Origin: CAYFVR01 sp046541515
GTDB taxonomy: Bacteria; Desulfobacterota; Desulfobacteria; Desulfobacterales; Desulfococcaceae
Length of the DNA: 64,000 nt
Direction of reading: 5' to 3'
Assembly: GCA_046541515.1 (NCBI GenBank)
Contig: JBKHDD010000008.1
Location: 1-64,000, forward strand
A model generated the notes under the pieces. The model was given only the letters and a program-made list of their open reading frames with translations, was not told the DNA's origin and did not search any database. The translations under genes and the position numbers were made by a program. This document shows positions 44,147 to 52,022 of this stretch, piece by piece (the first letter of the stretch is position 1; the number at the start of each line of letters is the position of its first letter).

Positions 44147-46192
44147 ATGCCAGCTTTAACCGAACTCCGGTCCCTTTTGACGCGAAAACCCCTGGTCGCG
44201 GCGGTATCGCTTTTTTTTCTGACCGCCCTGACGCCCGCCACTTCGGCCGCCCAAAACGGGGACCCGAACGGCGCGGAACGCTACGTCTCCATCGACTTCA
44301 ACGACGTGGACATCAACGTCTTCATCAAATTCATCAGCGAACTGACCCAGCGGAACTTCATCGTGGACCGGCGGGTGCAGGGCAAGGTGACGATTATTTC
44401 GCCGTCCAAAATATCGGTGGACGAGGCCTACCGGGTCTTCGAGTCGGTGCTGGAGGTCCACGGCTTCACCACCGTCCGATCCGGCGAGGTGACCAAGGTG
44501 GTGCCCGCCCCGGACGCCCGGACCAAAAGCATCGAAACCCTGCTGCAGGAAGAGGCCCTCTCTCCCAGCGACAAAATCGTCACCCAGCTCATGCCCCTCC
44601 GATACGCCGACCCCGACGAACTCAAGCGGCTCTTCGCTCCGCTGGTCTCCAAAAGCAGCGTGGTGCTGGCCTATCCGCCCACCAACATGCTGATCATCAC
44701 CGACGTTTATTCCAACATCAAGCGGCTGATGGGCATCCTCAAGGTCATCGACGTGCCCGGAATCGGACGGGAAATCACGGTGGTCCCGCTTGAAAACGGA
44801 AACGCGGCCGAGATGGTCCGGCTTCTCGATTCCGTGTTCCAGCAGACCCGGCAGGCCAAGGGCGCCCAGGGGCAGACCGCGGCGCCCACCGTGGAAAGCC
44901 CGGCCAAATTCGTCGCCGACGAACGGACCAACAGCCTGATCATCGTGGCCAGCGAGGACGACACCGGAAAGATCCGGAAGCTGGTGAATCGGCTGGACGA
45001 CGAAATCCCCCGGGGCAAGGAGAAAATCCACGTCTATTACCTGGAGCACGCCACCGCGGAGGAGCTGGCCGAAACGCTGCAATCCCTCTCCGGCAGGCAG
45101 GCGGCGGCCCAGGAAGGCGGGAAAAAGACCGATCCGATCGTTTCGGAGTCGGTCAAAATCACCGCGGACAAGCCGACCAACAGTCTCATCATCATGGCGG
45201 AGCGGGACGAATACGTCGTCATCGAGGAAATCATCCAAAAGCTGGACGTGCCCCGGGCCATGGTCTACATCGAATCCCTTTTGATGGAAGTGGACGTCAA
45301 CAACGGCTTCGGGCTGGGCACCGAGTGGATCGCCGGCGGAAAAGTGGAATACGGAAGCGACCGGGACGCCTGGCTGGGCGGCGGTTTTTCCGGCGGCGGA
45401 GACAACGCCTTTTCCAACCTTTCCGGGATCGGCGCCGCCGCGGCCGCCGGCGGGACGGCGTTGCTGCCCCAGGGCTTCAGCATGGGCATATTCGGCGAGA
45501 GCATTGAAATCGGCGGAGTCACCTTTCAAAATCTCGGCGCCCTGGCCCAGGCCTTCCGGCGGGACACCAGCACCCACATCCTCTCCACGCCGCAGCTTTT
45601 GACCACCGACAACGAAGAAGCCTTCATCAACGTGGGAAAAAACGTTCCGTTCCAGACCCGAACCGGAACCACGTCCACATCCGAAGTTTACAACACCTTC
45701 GAATACCGGGACGTGGGCATCACCCTGAAAGTCACCCCCCAGGTGAGCAAGGACCGACTGATCCGGCTCACCCTCGAACAGACCCTCACCGCCCTGGACT
45801 CCGCGTCCAACACCGGCAGCGCCGAACGCCCCACCACGTTCAAGCGGGAGGTCAACACCACGGTCATCGTCCGGAACGGCCACACGGTCGTCCTTGGCGG
45901 ACTCATCGACGACAGCTTTTCGGAGTCGGAAAACCGGATTCCCTGCCTGGGCGACATTCCGGGGCTGGGCTGGGCTTTCCGCAGCCTCAACCGGGGGCGG
46001 CAAAAGACCAACCTCTACATCTTCCTGACGCCCCACGTGGTGCGGAACGAGGCGGAAGCCGCGGCGATCTATCAGGAAAAGCGGGAGGAGATCGACCGGC
46101 ACGAAACCGACGACTCGATCAAACTGTACAGAGATCGAAAACCTTCGGCCTTCGAGGACATTCCCACGTTGCCGGAACTGATGGAGCAGTAA
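44147..46192 (+). CDS. gspD: Type II secretion secretin GspD
   Basis: The 681-residue outer-membrane channel has a signal sequence (KPLVAAVSLFFLTALTPATSA), N0-N3 domains (YVSIDFNDVDINVFIKFISE; repeated ADKPTNSLIIMAERDEYVVI), and the secretin core: LSTPQLLTTDNEEAFINVGK, FEYRDVGITLKVTPQVSKD and RNGHTVVLGGLIDDSFSESE. A start at 44099 overlapping gspC is also open. ATG 44147 is preferred because it gives a normal signal peptide, although AGGAGG is 14 bases away. Confidence 0.93.
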   Translation: MPALTELRSLLTRKPLVAAVSLFFLTALTPATSAAQNGDPNGAERYVSIDFNDVDINVFIKFISELTQRNFIVDRRVQGKVTIISPSKISVDEAYRVFESVLEVHGFTTVRSGEVTKVVPAPDARTKSIETLLQEEALSPSDKIVTQLMPLRYADPDELKRLFAPLVSKSSVVLAYPPTNMLIITDVYSNIKRLMGILKVIDVPGIGREITVVPLENGNAAEMVRLLDSVFQQTRQAKGAQGQTAAPTVESPAKFVADERTNSLIIVASEDDTGKIRKLVNRLDDEIPRGKEKIHVYYLEHATAEELAETLQSLSGRQAAAQEGGKKTDPIVSESVKITADKPTNSLIIMAERDEYVVIEEIIQKLDVPRAMVYIESLLMEVDVNNGFGLGTEWIAGGKVEYGSDRDAWLGGGFSGGGDNAFSNLSGIGAAAAAGGTALLPQGFSMGIFGESIEIGGVTFQNLGALAQAFRRDTSTHILSTPQLLTTDNEEAFINVGKNVPFQTRTGTTSTSEVYNTFEYRDVGITLKVTPQVSKDRLIRLTLEQTLTALDSASNTGSAERPTTFKREVNTTVIVRNGHTVVLGGLIDDSFSESENRIPCLGDIPGLGWAFRSLNRGRQKTNLYIFLTPHVVRNEAEAAAIYQEKREEIDRHETDDSIKLYRDRKPSAFEDIPTLPELMEQ

Positions 46193-46204
46193 GGAGGCGA
46201 TTTC

Positions 46205-47956
46205 TTGACCGCGGCCATTTCCCACTCCCTGACCGACATCCTGCGGGAAAAGGCGGGCCTCTCCGACGAAGCGGTGGAGGAGGCCCGTCGCATCCGGGCG
46301 GAAAAGGGCGGCGCCATCGGCGAAATCCTTCTTCGCCGGAAATTCGTCACCGAGGCGCAGCTTCTGGAGGCGCTGTCGGAGCTGTACGACCTGCCCTTCT
46401 GGCCCCAGCTTCCCATGAGCCAGATGGAGTCGGACATCATCCGGAAGGTGCCCATCCAGTTTTTGAAGCGGTACGCGATGGTTCCCTTTCCGCGCCAAAA
46501 GCCGGCCGGCGGCGAAAGCGAGAAGATCGAGGGGGCGCCCGAGGCGGGCGGCCCGCGGGACATGGTGATCGCCGTGAACAACCCGTCGGCGCTTCAGCCG
46601 CTGGACGACCTGATCCGGCTGATCGACGCGGACGAAGTGGAGGTGGTGCTGGCCTACCGGGACGCCATCCTCAGCGCCATCAACATCTCCTACGACATGA
46701 ACCGGGACTCGGCGGAACAGCTCGTCCAGGACATGGAGGACGACGAGTCGCTGATCCTTCAGGACCTGGACGCCTCCGCCGACCTGCTGGACGACACTTC
46801 CGACGCGCCGATCATCAAGCTGGTCAACCACATCATCTCCCAGGCGGCCAAGGCGCGGGCCAGCGACATCCACATCGAGCCGTACAAGGAGAGCTTCAAG
46901 GTCCGCTACCGGGTGGACGGCATTCTCTACGACCTGCTGACGCCGCCCAAGGCCATCCAGGCCGCCCTGATTTCCCGCATCAAGGTCATGGCCAACATGA
47001 ACATCGCCGAAAAGCGGCTGCCCCAGGACGGCCGTCTTCAGGTGAAAATCGGCGACCAGGACATCGACGTCCGAATCTCCACCCTCCCCACGGCCTTCGG
47101 CGAGCGGGTGGTGCTTCGGCTGCTCAACAAAACGGCGTCGCTGCTCGACTTGTCCGAGCTGGGCATGGCGCCCGACCGGCTGGACCAGCTCAGGCGACTG
47201 GTGACCTCCCCCAACGGCATCATCCTGGTGACCGGTCCCACCGGCAGCGGAAAAACCACGACGCTGTACGCCGTCCTCCAGTCCATCAACAAGCCGGAGA
47301 TCAACATCATCACCATCGAAGACCCGGTGGAGTACCAGATTCCCGGCATCAGCCAGATTCAGGTGAACCCCAAGATCGAGCTGACCTTCGCCCGGGGGCT
47401 GCGCTCCATCGTCCGCCAGGATCCGGACGTGATTCTCGTGGGCGAAATCCGGGATCGGGAAACGGCGGAAATCGCCGTCCAGTCGGCCCTCACCGGCCAC
47501 CTGGTCTTCTCCACCCTCCACACCAACGACTCCGCCAGCGCCATCACCCGGCTGGTGGACATCGGCGTGGAACCCTTTTTGATCTCCTCCTCGGTGCTGG
47601 CGGTGGCGGCCCAGCGGCTGGTTCGAGTGCTCTGCGGCCAGTGCAAGGAGCGCTACGATCCGGAGCCGGCCATGCTGGAAGGCATCGGCATCACCCCGGA
47701 AGAGGCCGCGAACCATACCATCTACCGGTCCCAGGGTTGCGCCCACTGCTTTCACACCGGCTATCGAGGCCGAATGTCCATCATCGAGATCATGGAGATG
47801 AACGAGAAACTCAAGGGGGTCATCCTCAAGACCTACGACTCCAACGTGATCAAGTCCGCGGCCAAAGGCATGATCACGCTTCGAAAGGACGGCGTTTTGA
47901 AAATTCTGAAGGGGCTGACCACCATCGAAGAGGTGGTGCGGGTGACCCAGCAATGA
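46205..47956 (+). CDS. gspE: Type II secretion ATPase GspE
   Basis: The 583-residue ATPase has an N1 domain (LTDILREKAGLSDEAVEEAR), Walker A GPTGSGKTTTLYAVLQ near residue 345, the Asp box IITIEDPVEYQIPG, Walker B VGEIRDRETAEIAVQSALTG, the His box STLHTNDS and a tetracysteine zinc site (CGQCKERY...GCAHCFHTGYRGR) near residue 479-520. The start is TTG with AAGGAGGCGA in front. It powers pseudopilus extension from the cytoplasm. Confidence 0.95.
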   Translation: MTAAISHSLTDILREKAGLSDEAVEEARRIRAEKGGAIGEILLRRKFVTEAQLLEALSELYDLPFWPQLPMSQMESDIIRKVPIQFLKRYAMVPFPRQKPAGGESEKIEGAPEAGGPRDMVIAVNNPSALQPLDDLIRLIDADEVEVVLAYRDAILSAINISYDMNRDSAEQLVQDMEDDESLILQDLDASADLLDDTSDAPIIKLVNHIISQAAKARASDIHIEPYKESFKVRYRVDGILYDLLTPPKAIQAALISRIKVMANMNIAEKRLPQDGRLQVKIGDQDIDVRISTLPTAFGERVVLRLLNKTASLLDLSELGMAPDRLDQLRRLVTSPNGIILVTGPTGSGKTTTLYAVLQSINKPEINIITIEDPVEYQIPGISQIQVNPKIELTFARGLRSIVRQDPDVILVGEIRDRETAEIAVQSALTGHLVFSTLHTNDSASAITRLVDIGVEPFLISSSVLAVAAQRLVRVLCGQCKERYDPEPAMLEGIGITPEEAANHTIYRSQGCAHCFHTGYRGRMSIIEIMEMNEKLKGVILKTYDSNVIKSAAKGMITLRKDGVLKILKGLTTIEEVVRVTQQ

Positions 47957-48981
47957 TCCGGATCGGGTTTGGGGCGGTTTTCCGGAAGCGATCCGCAAAA
48001 AGGCCGATCCCGGGTTGGGACGGCCTTTTTCTTGGGACAATTCTGGCGCTTTTGGCGACGTCCTTCCCGAACGCCGGATCGGCGGCCGGGGCGGAGGAAC
48101 GCCCCGGCGGGTCGGCGCTGACCATTTCCGCCGACGCCCAGCTCGAATTCGCCCGGTCCTACCTGGCCGAGGAGCGGTACGCCGACGGGATTCGGGAGCT
48201 GGAGCGGTTCATCCATTTCTTCCCGGAAGATTCCCGGGTTCTCGACGCCCGGTACGGGGTCGGCTGGGCCCGTCTTCGGGCGGGAGAACCGGAACGGGCC
48301 GCCGAGGTTCTGGAAGCGGTGGCCGCAGAGATTGGCCCCGGTTTGCTTTCCCCCTCCGACACGACCGTCCGCGCCCATTTCACCCTGGCGACGGCCCACG
48401 TTCGGATGGGGGAACCGGGGCGGGCGGTGGCGGTTCTCCAAAACCTGGTGGCGGTGACCGAGAATCCCGAAATCCGGGACGCCGCCTTTTACCGGATGGG
48501 CTGGACCTACCTGGAGGCCGAGGCGTGGCGGCCGGCCCGGCTGGCCTTCGGCAACGTCCGTCCGGAGAATCAAGAATCCTTCCGGCTGCCGGAGCTGGCG
48601 GAGAAAATGGCGACGCTGCCGGAACTTCCCCAAAAATCGCCGGTGCTGGCCGGTTCCCTGGCGGCGGTTCCCGGAGCGGGGTATCTCTATATGGGCCGAA
48701 ACCAGGACGCCCTCGTCGCCTTCCTGCTGAACGGGGCCCTTGGGCTGGCCGCGTGGGAAGCCTTCGACGGGGGAAACGAGGCGCTGGGCGGCCTGCTTTC
48801 CGCGGTCGGCGTCGGGTTTTACGTCGGGAGCATTTACGGCAGCGTTTCCGCCGCCCACAAATTCAATCGGGACCAGACCCGGGATTTCCTGGATCGACTC
48901 AAAGACCAGGTGGGCGCGGGCCTGTCCCGTGGACCGGACGGCGAAACGCGGATCGGGCTGGGAATTTCCGGGACCTTTTGA
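47953..48981 (+). CDS. TPR-repeat protein with C-terminal membrane segments
   Basis: The 342-residue protein has a signal-like hydrophobic stretch (GLFLGTILALLATSFPNAGS), TPR-like helices (AQLEFARSYLAEERYADGIR; DAAFYRMGWTYLEAEAWRPA) and a C-terminal part with SLAAVPGAGYLYMGRNQDAL, VAFLLNGALGLAAWEAF and a further hydrophobic helix, similar to the P-G-x-G-x-x-Y pattern of small DUF5683-like membrane modules. ATG overlaps the gspE stop by four bases, so it belongs to the secretion operon; it may be an assembly factor (inference). A terminator-like hairpin lies inside its first 80 bases. Confidence 0.72.
   Translation: MIRIGFGAVFRKRSAKRPIPGWDGLFLGTILALLATSFPNAGSAAGAEERPGGSALTISADAQLEFARSYLAEERYADGIRELERFIHFFPEDSRVLDARYGVGWARLRAGEPERAAEVLEAVAAEIGPGLLSPSDTTVRAHFTLATAHVRMGEPGRAVAVLQNLVAVTENPEIRDAAFYRMGWTYLEAEAWRPARLAFGNVRPENQESFRLPELAEKMATLPELPQKSPVLAGSLAAVPGAGYLYMGRNQDALVAFLLNGALGLAAWEAFDGGNEALGGLLSAVGVGFYVGSIYGSVSAAHKFNRDQTRDFLDRLKDQVGAGLSRGPDGETRIGLGISGTF
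47997..48030 (+). terminator. Terminator-like hairpin inside the start of the TPR gene
   Basis: AAAAAGGCCG and CGGCCTTTTT form a 10-bp stem with a 14-base loop ending in a T-run, inside the coding sequence 44 bases after its ATG. It may act as attenuator after gspE or be fortuitous. Confidence 0.45.
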
Positions 48982-49169
48982 AGGCGGCCGGAAAGTCGAA
49001 ACACGGACCGCTCATCCGGCGGGCCACCTCCCTTGCCGAACCGGCATGCTCGCCGAAATTGAGCGGGCCACTCGGAGAAAGGTTCGTCCCGCTTTTATCC
49101 GGCGCCGCCACTCCTCTTGGGTTCCCAATCGCGACAATTTGCCCGCCATCCAGGCGGGCCCAGACCTCA

Positions 49170-49466
49170 TCACGCCTGATAGACGCCGTCCACCAAATCC
49201 GCCATCTCGAATCCGATGCCGTTTTCGGCCAGCAATCCGGCGATGTCGCCCACCTCCGCCGGCGAACGAAATTCCACCGACGCCGCCCCGGCGCGGCGGG
49301 AAAAACCATATCCGGCCGCCCGAAGCAAAGCCACCGCCTCGGCGGGACGATCCACCCGCAGACCGAGGATGGAAAAATCCTCCATGTAGAAATTGGGCAG
49401 ACCGGTTTGCCGGAGAAGTCTCTCCCGGTCGTCCGGGTCCTCGCCGATTAGAATCAATCGAGCCAT
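49170..49466 (-). CDS. Small protein of unknown function (two-part, ACT-like?)
   Basis: The 98-residue protein begins MARLILIGEDPDDRERLLRQ and has two short alternating alpha-beta halves: FYMEDFSILGLRVDRPAEAV, ALLRAAGYGF and GAASVEFRSPAEVGDIAGLL. The alternation (strand-helix-strand-strand-helix) recalls an ACT/ferredoxin-like fold, but no family is recognised. AAGGATGG precedes ATG; an ATG three codons upstream is also possible. Cytoplasmic. Confidence 0.6.
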   Translation of the reverse strand: MARLILIGEDPDDRERLLRQTGLPNFYMEDFSILGLRVDRPAEAVALLRAAGYGFSRRAGAASVEFRSPAEVGDIAGLLAENGIGFEMADLVDGVYQA

Positions 49467-49826
49467 TCCGTCCATCCTTCCGTTTTGACGGTGAATGCCG
49501 GGTCGGCGAAATATCCAATTGGCTGCCGAAAAAAACGTTCGCGTTGGGAACCAGATGACATGCCCTCGCGGACGCCCGCCGCACGTCGCCCCCTTCCGGG
49601 CGATCGCCGCGGTTCTTCGCCGTCGCCTTTCCAGCCGCCGTTTTTCCCGGGAAAGATAACCATCGCCGCCGTCCCAAGGAAGCCGCGGGGAAAAAACACA
49701 TCCCAAGTTCTCCCCCCAATTGCGGCCTTCCCTTTTGGTTGCAAACCAAATTGGCGAATCCTTTTGGGGTCGCCTTTCCGATTCGTTTCCATGGGCTCAC
49801 ACCATAATTTTTATCGGGCACCATTC
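49467..49826. other. Non-coding stretch upstream of ftsH
   Basis: About 360 bases with no convincing gene in either direction. It carries the divergent start region of the small protein gene and, at its right end, the probable ftsH promoter. No hairpin or riboswitch-like structure recognised. Confidence 0.5.
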
Positions 49827-49854
49827 TTGCTTGCAGAACTTCTTGCGCTATATT
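49827..49854 (+). promoter_or_regulatory. Candidate ftsH promoter
   Basis: TTGCTT (49827-49832) and TATATT (49849-49854) are spaced by 16 bases; the -10 matches 5/6. It leaves a leader of about 65 bases before ftsH. No heat-shock (sigma-32) type box was seen. Confidence 0.45.
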
Positions 49855-49927
49855 CCAGATGTTCCCCGGAAACGATCGGCGCCAAGATTTCTCTCGGCCA
49901 GCCGCTCCAACCAGAGGGAGGTGCAAC

Positions 49928-51814
49928 ATGGAAAAGCGAACCCAGTTTTCCATCGGGTATTTCATCCTGGCCTTTTTCGCCCTGCTTTTTTTGCAAGAAT
50001 TTCTCCTTGGTCGTCAATATCAGGACATCGCCTACAGCGAATTCCGAACGCTCGTTCGGGAACAGAAGGTGAATCACCTGCTCATCTCTCGGGAAGTCAT
50101 CCGGGGAAAGCTTCGAGAGGGGGCCGCCGAGCGAATCGCGGAATTGCGCGGAAACGCGGAATCCCTCCAAAAATTCACCCACATGCGCCGCACCCAATCC
50201 TACTTTGTCACCATCCGAATGGAAGACCCCGGACTGGTCGACCTGTTGGAGGAAAACGGCGTCCAATATCAAGCCCGCGTGGACAGCGCCTGGTTTGAGA
50301 CGGTTCTTTCCTGGGTGATCCCGATTCTGATCTTTTTCGCCATATGGGGCGTGATTTTCAAAAAAATCGGGGAAAAGACCGGCGGCGGCCTGATGTCCAT
50401 CGGAAAGAGCAACGCCAAAGTCTACGTGGAGGACGAAACCAAAGTCACCTTCGCCGACACCGCCGGGGTGGACGAGGCCGAGGCGGAGCTGCGGGAAATC
50501 ATCGAATTCCTGAAACATCCGGACCATTTCCAGGCCCTGGGCGGTCGGATTCCCAAGGGCGTTTTGCTGGTGGGGCCTCCCGGCACCGGAAAAACGCTGC
50601 TGGCGCGGGCGGTGGCCGGCGAGGCCGGGGTTCCTTTTCTCAGCCTCAGCGGCTCCGATTTCGTGGAAATGTTCGTGGGCGTGGGCGCGGCCCGGGTCCG
50701 GGACTTGTTCGCCCAGGCCCAGCAACGGGCCCCGTCCATCATCTTCATCGACGAGCTGGACGCCCTGGGCAAGGCCCGGTCGGCCGGGGCGGTGGCGGCC
50801 GGCCACGACGAACGGGAGCAGACCCTGAATCAGCTGTTGACCGAAATGGACGGCTTCGACCCCCGGAAAGGCGTGATCCTCATCGCCGCCACCAACCGTC
50901 CCGAAATCCTGGACCCGGCGCTGATGCGTCCCGGCCGTTTTGACCGACAGGTGCTCGTGGACCGACCGGGGCTCCAGGGCCGGGAGGCGATTTTTCGGGT
51001 GCATACCCGGAGCGTGAAGCTGGCCGAAGACGTGGACCTGGCCGTTCTGGCGGCCCGGACCCCCGGCATGGTCGGCGCGGACATCGCCAACGTGATCAAC
51101 GAAGCCGCCCTACGGGCCGCCCGGAAGGAAAAATCGGCGGTGGAGATGGCCGATTTCGAGGCGGCCATCGAACGGGTGGTGGCAGGTCTGGAAAAACGGA
51201 ACCGTTTGATGAATCCCAAGGAAAAGGAGATCGTCGCCTACCACGAAACCGGCCACGCCCTGACGGCGGAATCGCTGGAAACCACCGATCCGGTCCACAA
51301 GATTTCCATCATTCCCCGGGGCATTTCGGCGCTGGGCTACACCCTGCAACTGCCCACGGAGGACCGGTTTCTGATGACCCGGACCGAACTCCTGGACCGA
51401 ATGGCGGTGCTGCTGGGCGGTCGGGCGGCCGAGGAGATCGTCTTCGGCGAGATTTCCACCGGCGCCCAAAACGATCTGGACCGGGCCACCGACATCGCCC
51501 GGAAGATGGTGACCCAATACGGCATGAGCGACGCATTCGGCCCCGTCACGCACGACCGCGAACGGCGACCGGTGTTTTTGGGCGAGATGGCCGCCGGCGG
51601 CGCCCGAGAATACAGCGAGGAAACCGCCCGGGAAATCGACCAGGAGGTGGCCCGGCTGGTGTCGGAAACCTACCGGCGAACCAAAGCCCTGTTGCTGGAA
51701 AAACGAGAGGCCCTGGAAACCGTCGCCCGACGCCTGCTGGAAAAGGAGTCCCTGGAAGGCGACGAGCTGCGGGATCTGCTGTCCCCGGAAGAGGAAATGC
51801 GTCGCGCGAGTTGA
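49928..51814 (+). CDS. ftsH: ATP-dependent membrane zinc protease FtsH
   Basis: The 628-residue protein has two membrane helices (about 10-27 and 126-145) around a short periplasmic domain, an AAA+ domain with Walker A GPPGTGKT (216-223), pore loop FVEMFVGVGAARVRDLF, Walker B IIFIDELDA (271-279), SRH ATNRPEILDPALMRPGRFDR, and the zinc protease motif HETGH (439-443) with the third ligand Asp in AQNDLDRATDIARKM. It extracts and degrades damaged membrane proteins and regulatory substrates. GAGGGAGG precedes ATG. It is monocistronic here, followed by a repeat. Confidence 0.95.
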   Translation: MEKRTQFSIGYFILAFFALLFLQEFLLGRQYQDIAYSEFRTLVREQKVNHLLISREVIRGKLREGAAERIAELRGNAESLQKFTHMRRTQSYFVTIRMEDPGLVDLLEENGVQYQARVDSAWFETVLSWVIPILIFFAIWGVIFKKIGEKTGGGLMSIGKSNAKVYVEDETKVTFADTAGVDEAEAELREIIEFLKHPDHFQALGGRIPKGVLLVGPPGTGKTLLARAVAGEAGVPFLSLSGSDFVEMFVGVGAARVRDLFAQAQQRAPSIIFIDELDALGKARSAGAVAAGHDEREQTLNQLLTEMDGFDPRKGVILIAATNRPEILDPALMRPGRFDRQVLVDRPGLQGREAIFRVHTRSVKLAEDVDLAVLAARTPGMVGADIANVINEAALRAARKEKSAVEMADFEAAIERVVAGLEKRNRLMNPKEKEIVAYHETGHALTAESLETTDPVHKISIIPRGISALGYTLQLPTEDRFLMTRTELLDRMAVLLGGRAAEEIVFGEISTGAQNDLDRATDIARKMVTQYGMSDAFGPVTHDRERRPVFLGEMAAGGAREYSEETAREIDQEVARLVSETYRRTKALLLEKREALETVARRLLEKESLEGDELRDLLSPEEEMRRAS

Positions 51815-51838
51815 CGTCATCCCAACCCCGATTCTCTT

Positions 51839-51990
51839 GGGGAATCGGCAGCAGCTGAAATACCGTTTGGATTTGCCATCGCTCAATTGTGCCAGATTGC
51901 CAAAGGGCGAATGCAATTCGCCTCTACCCCATTCCGCCAAAATGAAAGGCATTGGCATAAAAACGGTATATTGACAAATTCCGAATCCCT
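51839..51990 (+). repeat. MITE-like repeat, copy B
   Basis: A 152-bp unit with the same plan as 2017-2166 in the opposite orientation: outer GGGGAATC/GAATCCCT, inner ATACCGTTT/AAACGGTAT and a central hairpin GGGCGAATGCAATTCGCC. Long blocks are identical to copy A (CAGCTGAAATACCG, ATTGACAAATTCCGA). It sits 24 bases after ftsH and 32 bases before the fusion gene. Confidence 0.75.
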
Positions 51991-52022
51991 TGAACCGCAA
52001 CTGAAATCTCACGGAGGGAGAC

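Noticed and set aside
44156..48040. Very long open frame on the minus strand opposite gspD and gspE
   Set aside because: It is a GC-bias shadow of two clearly recognised genes; its translation is His/Gly/Arg/Asp-rich without any domain.
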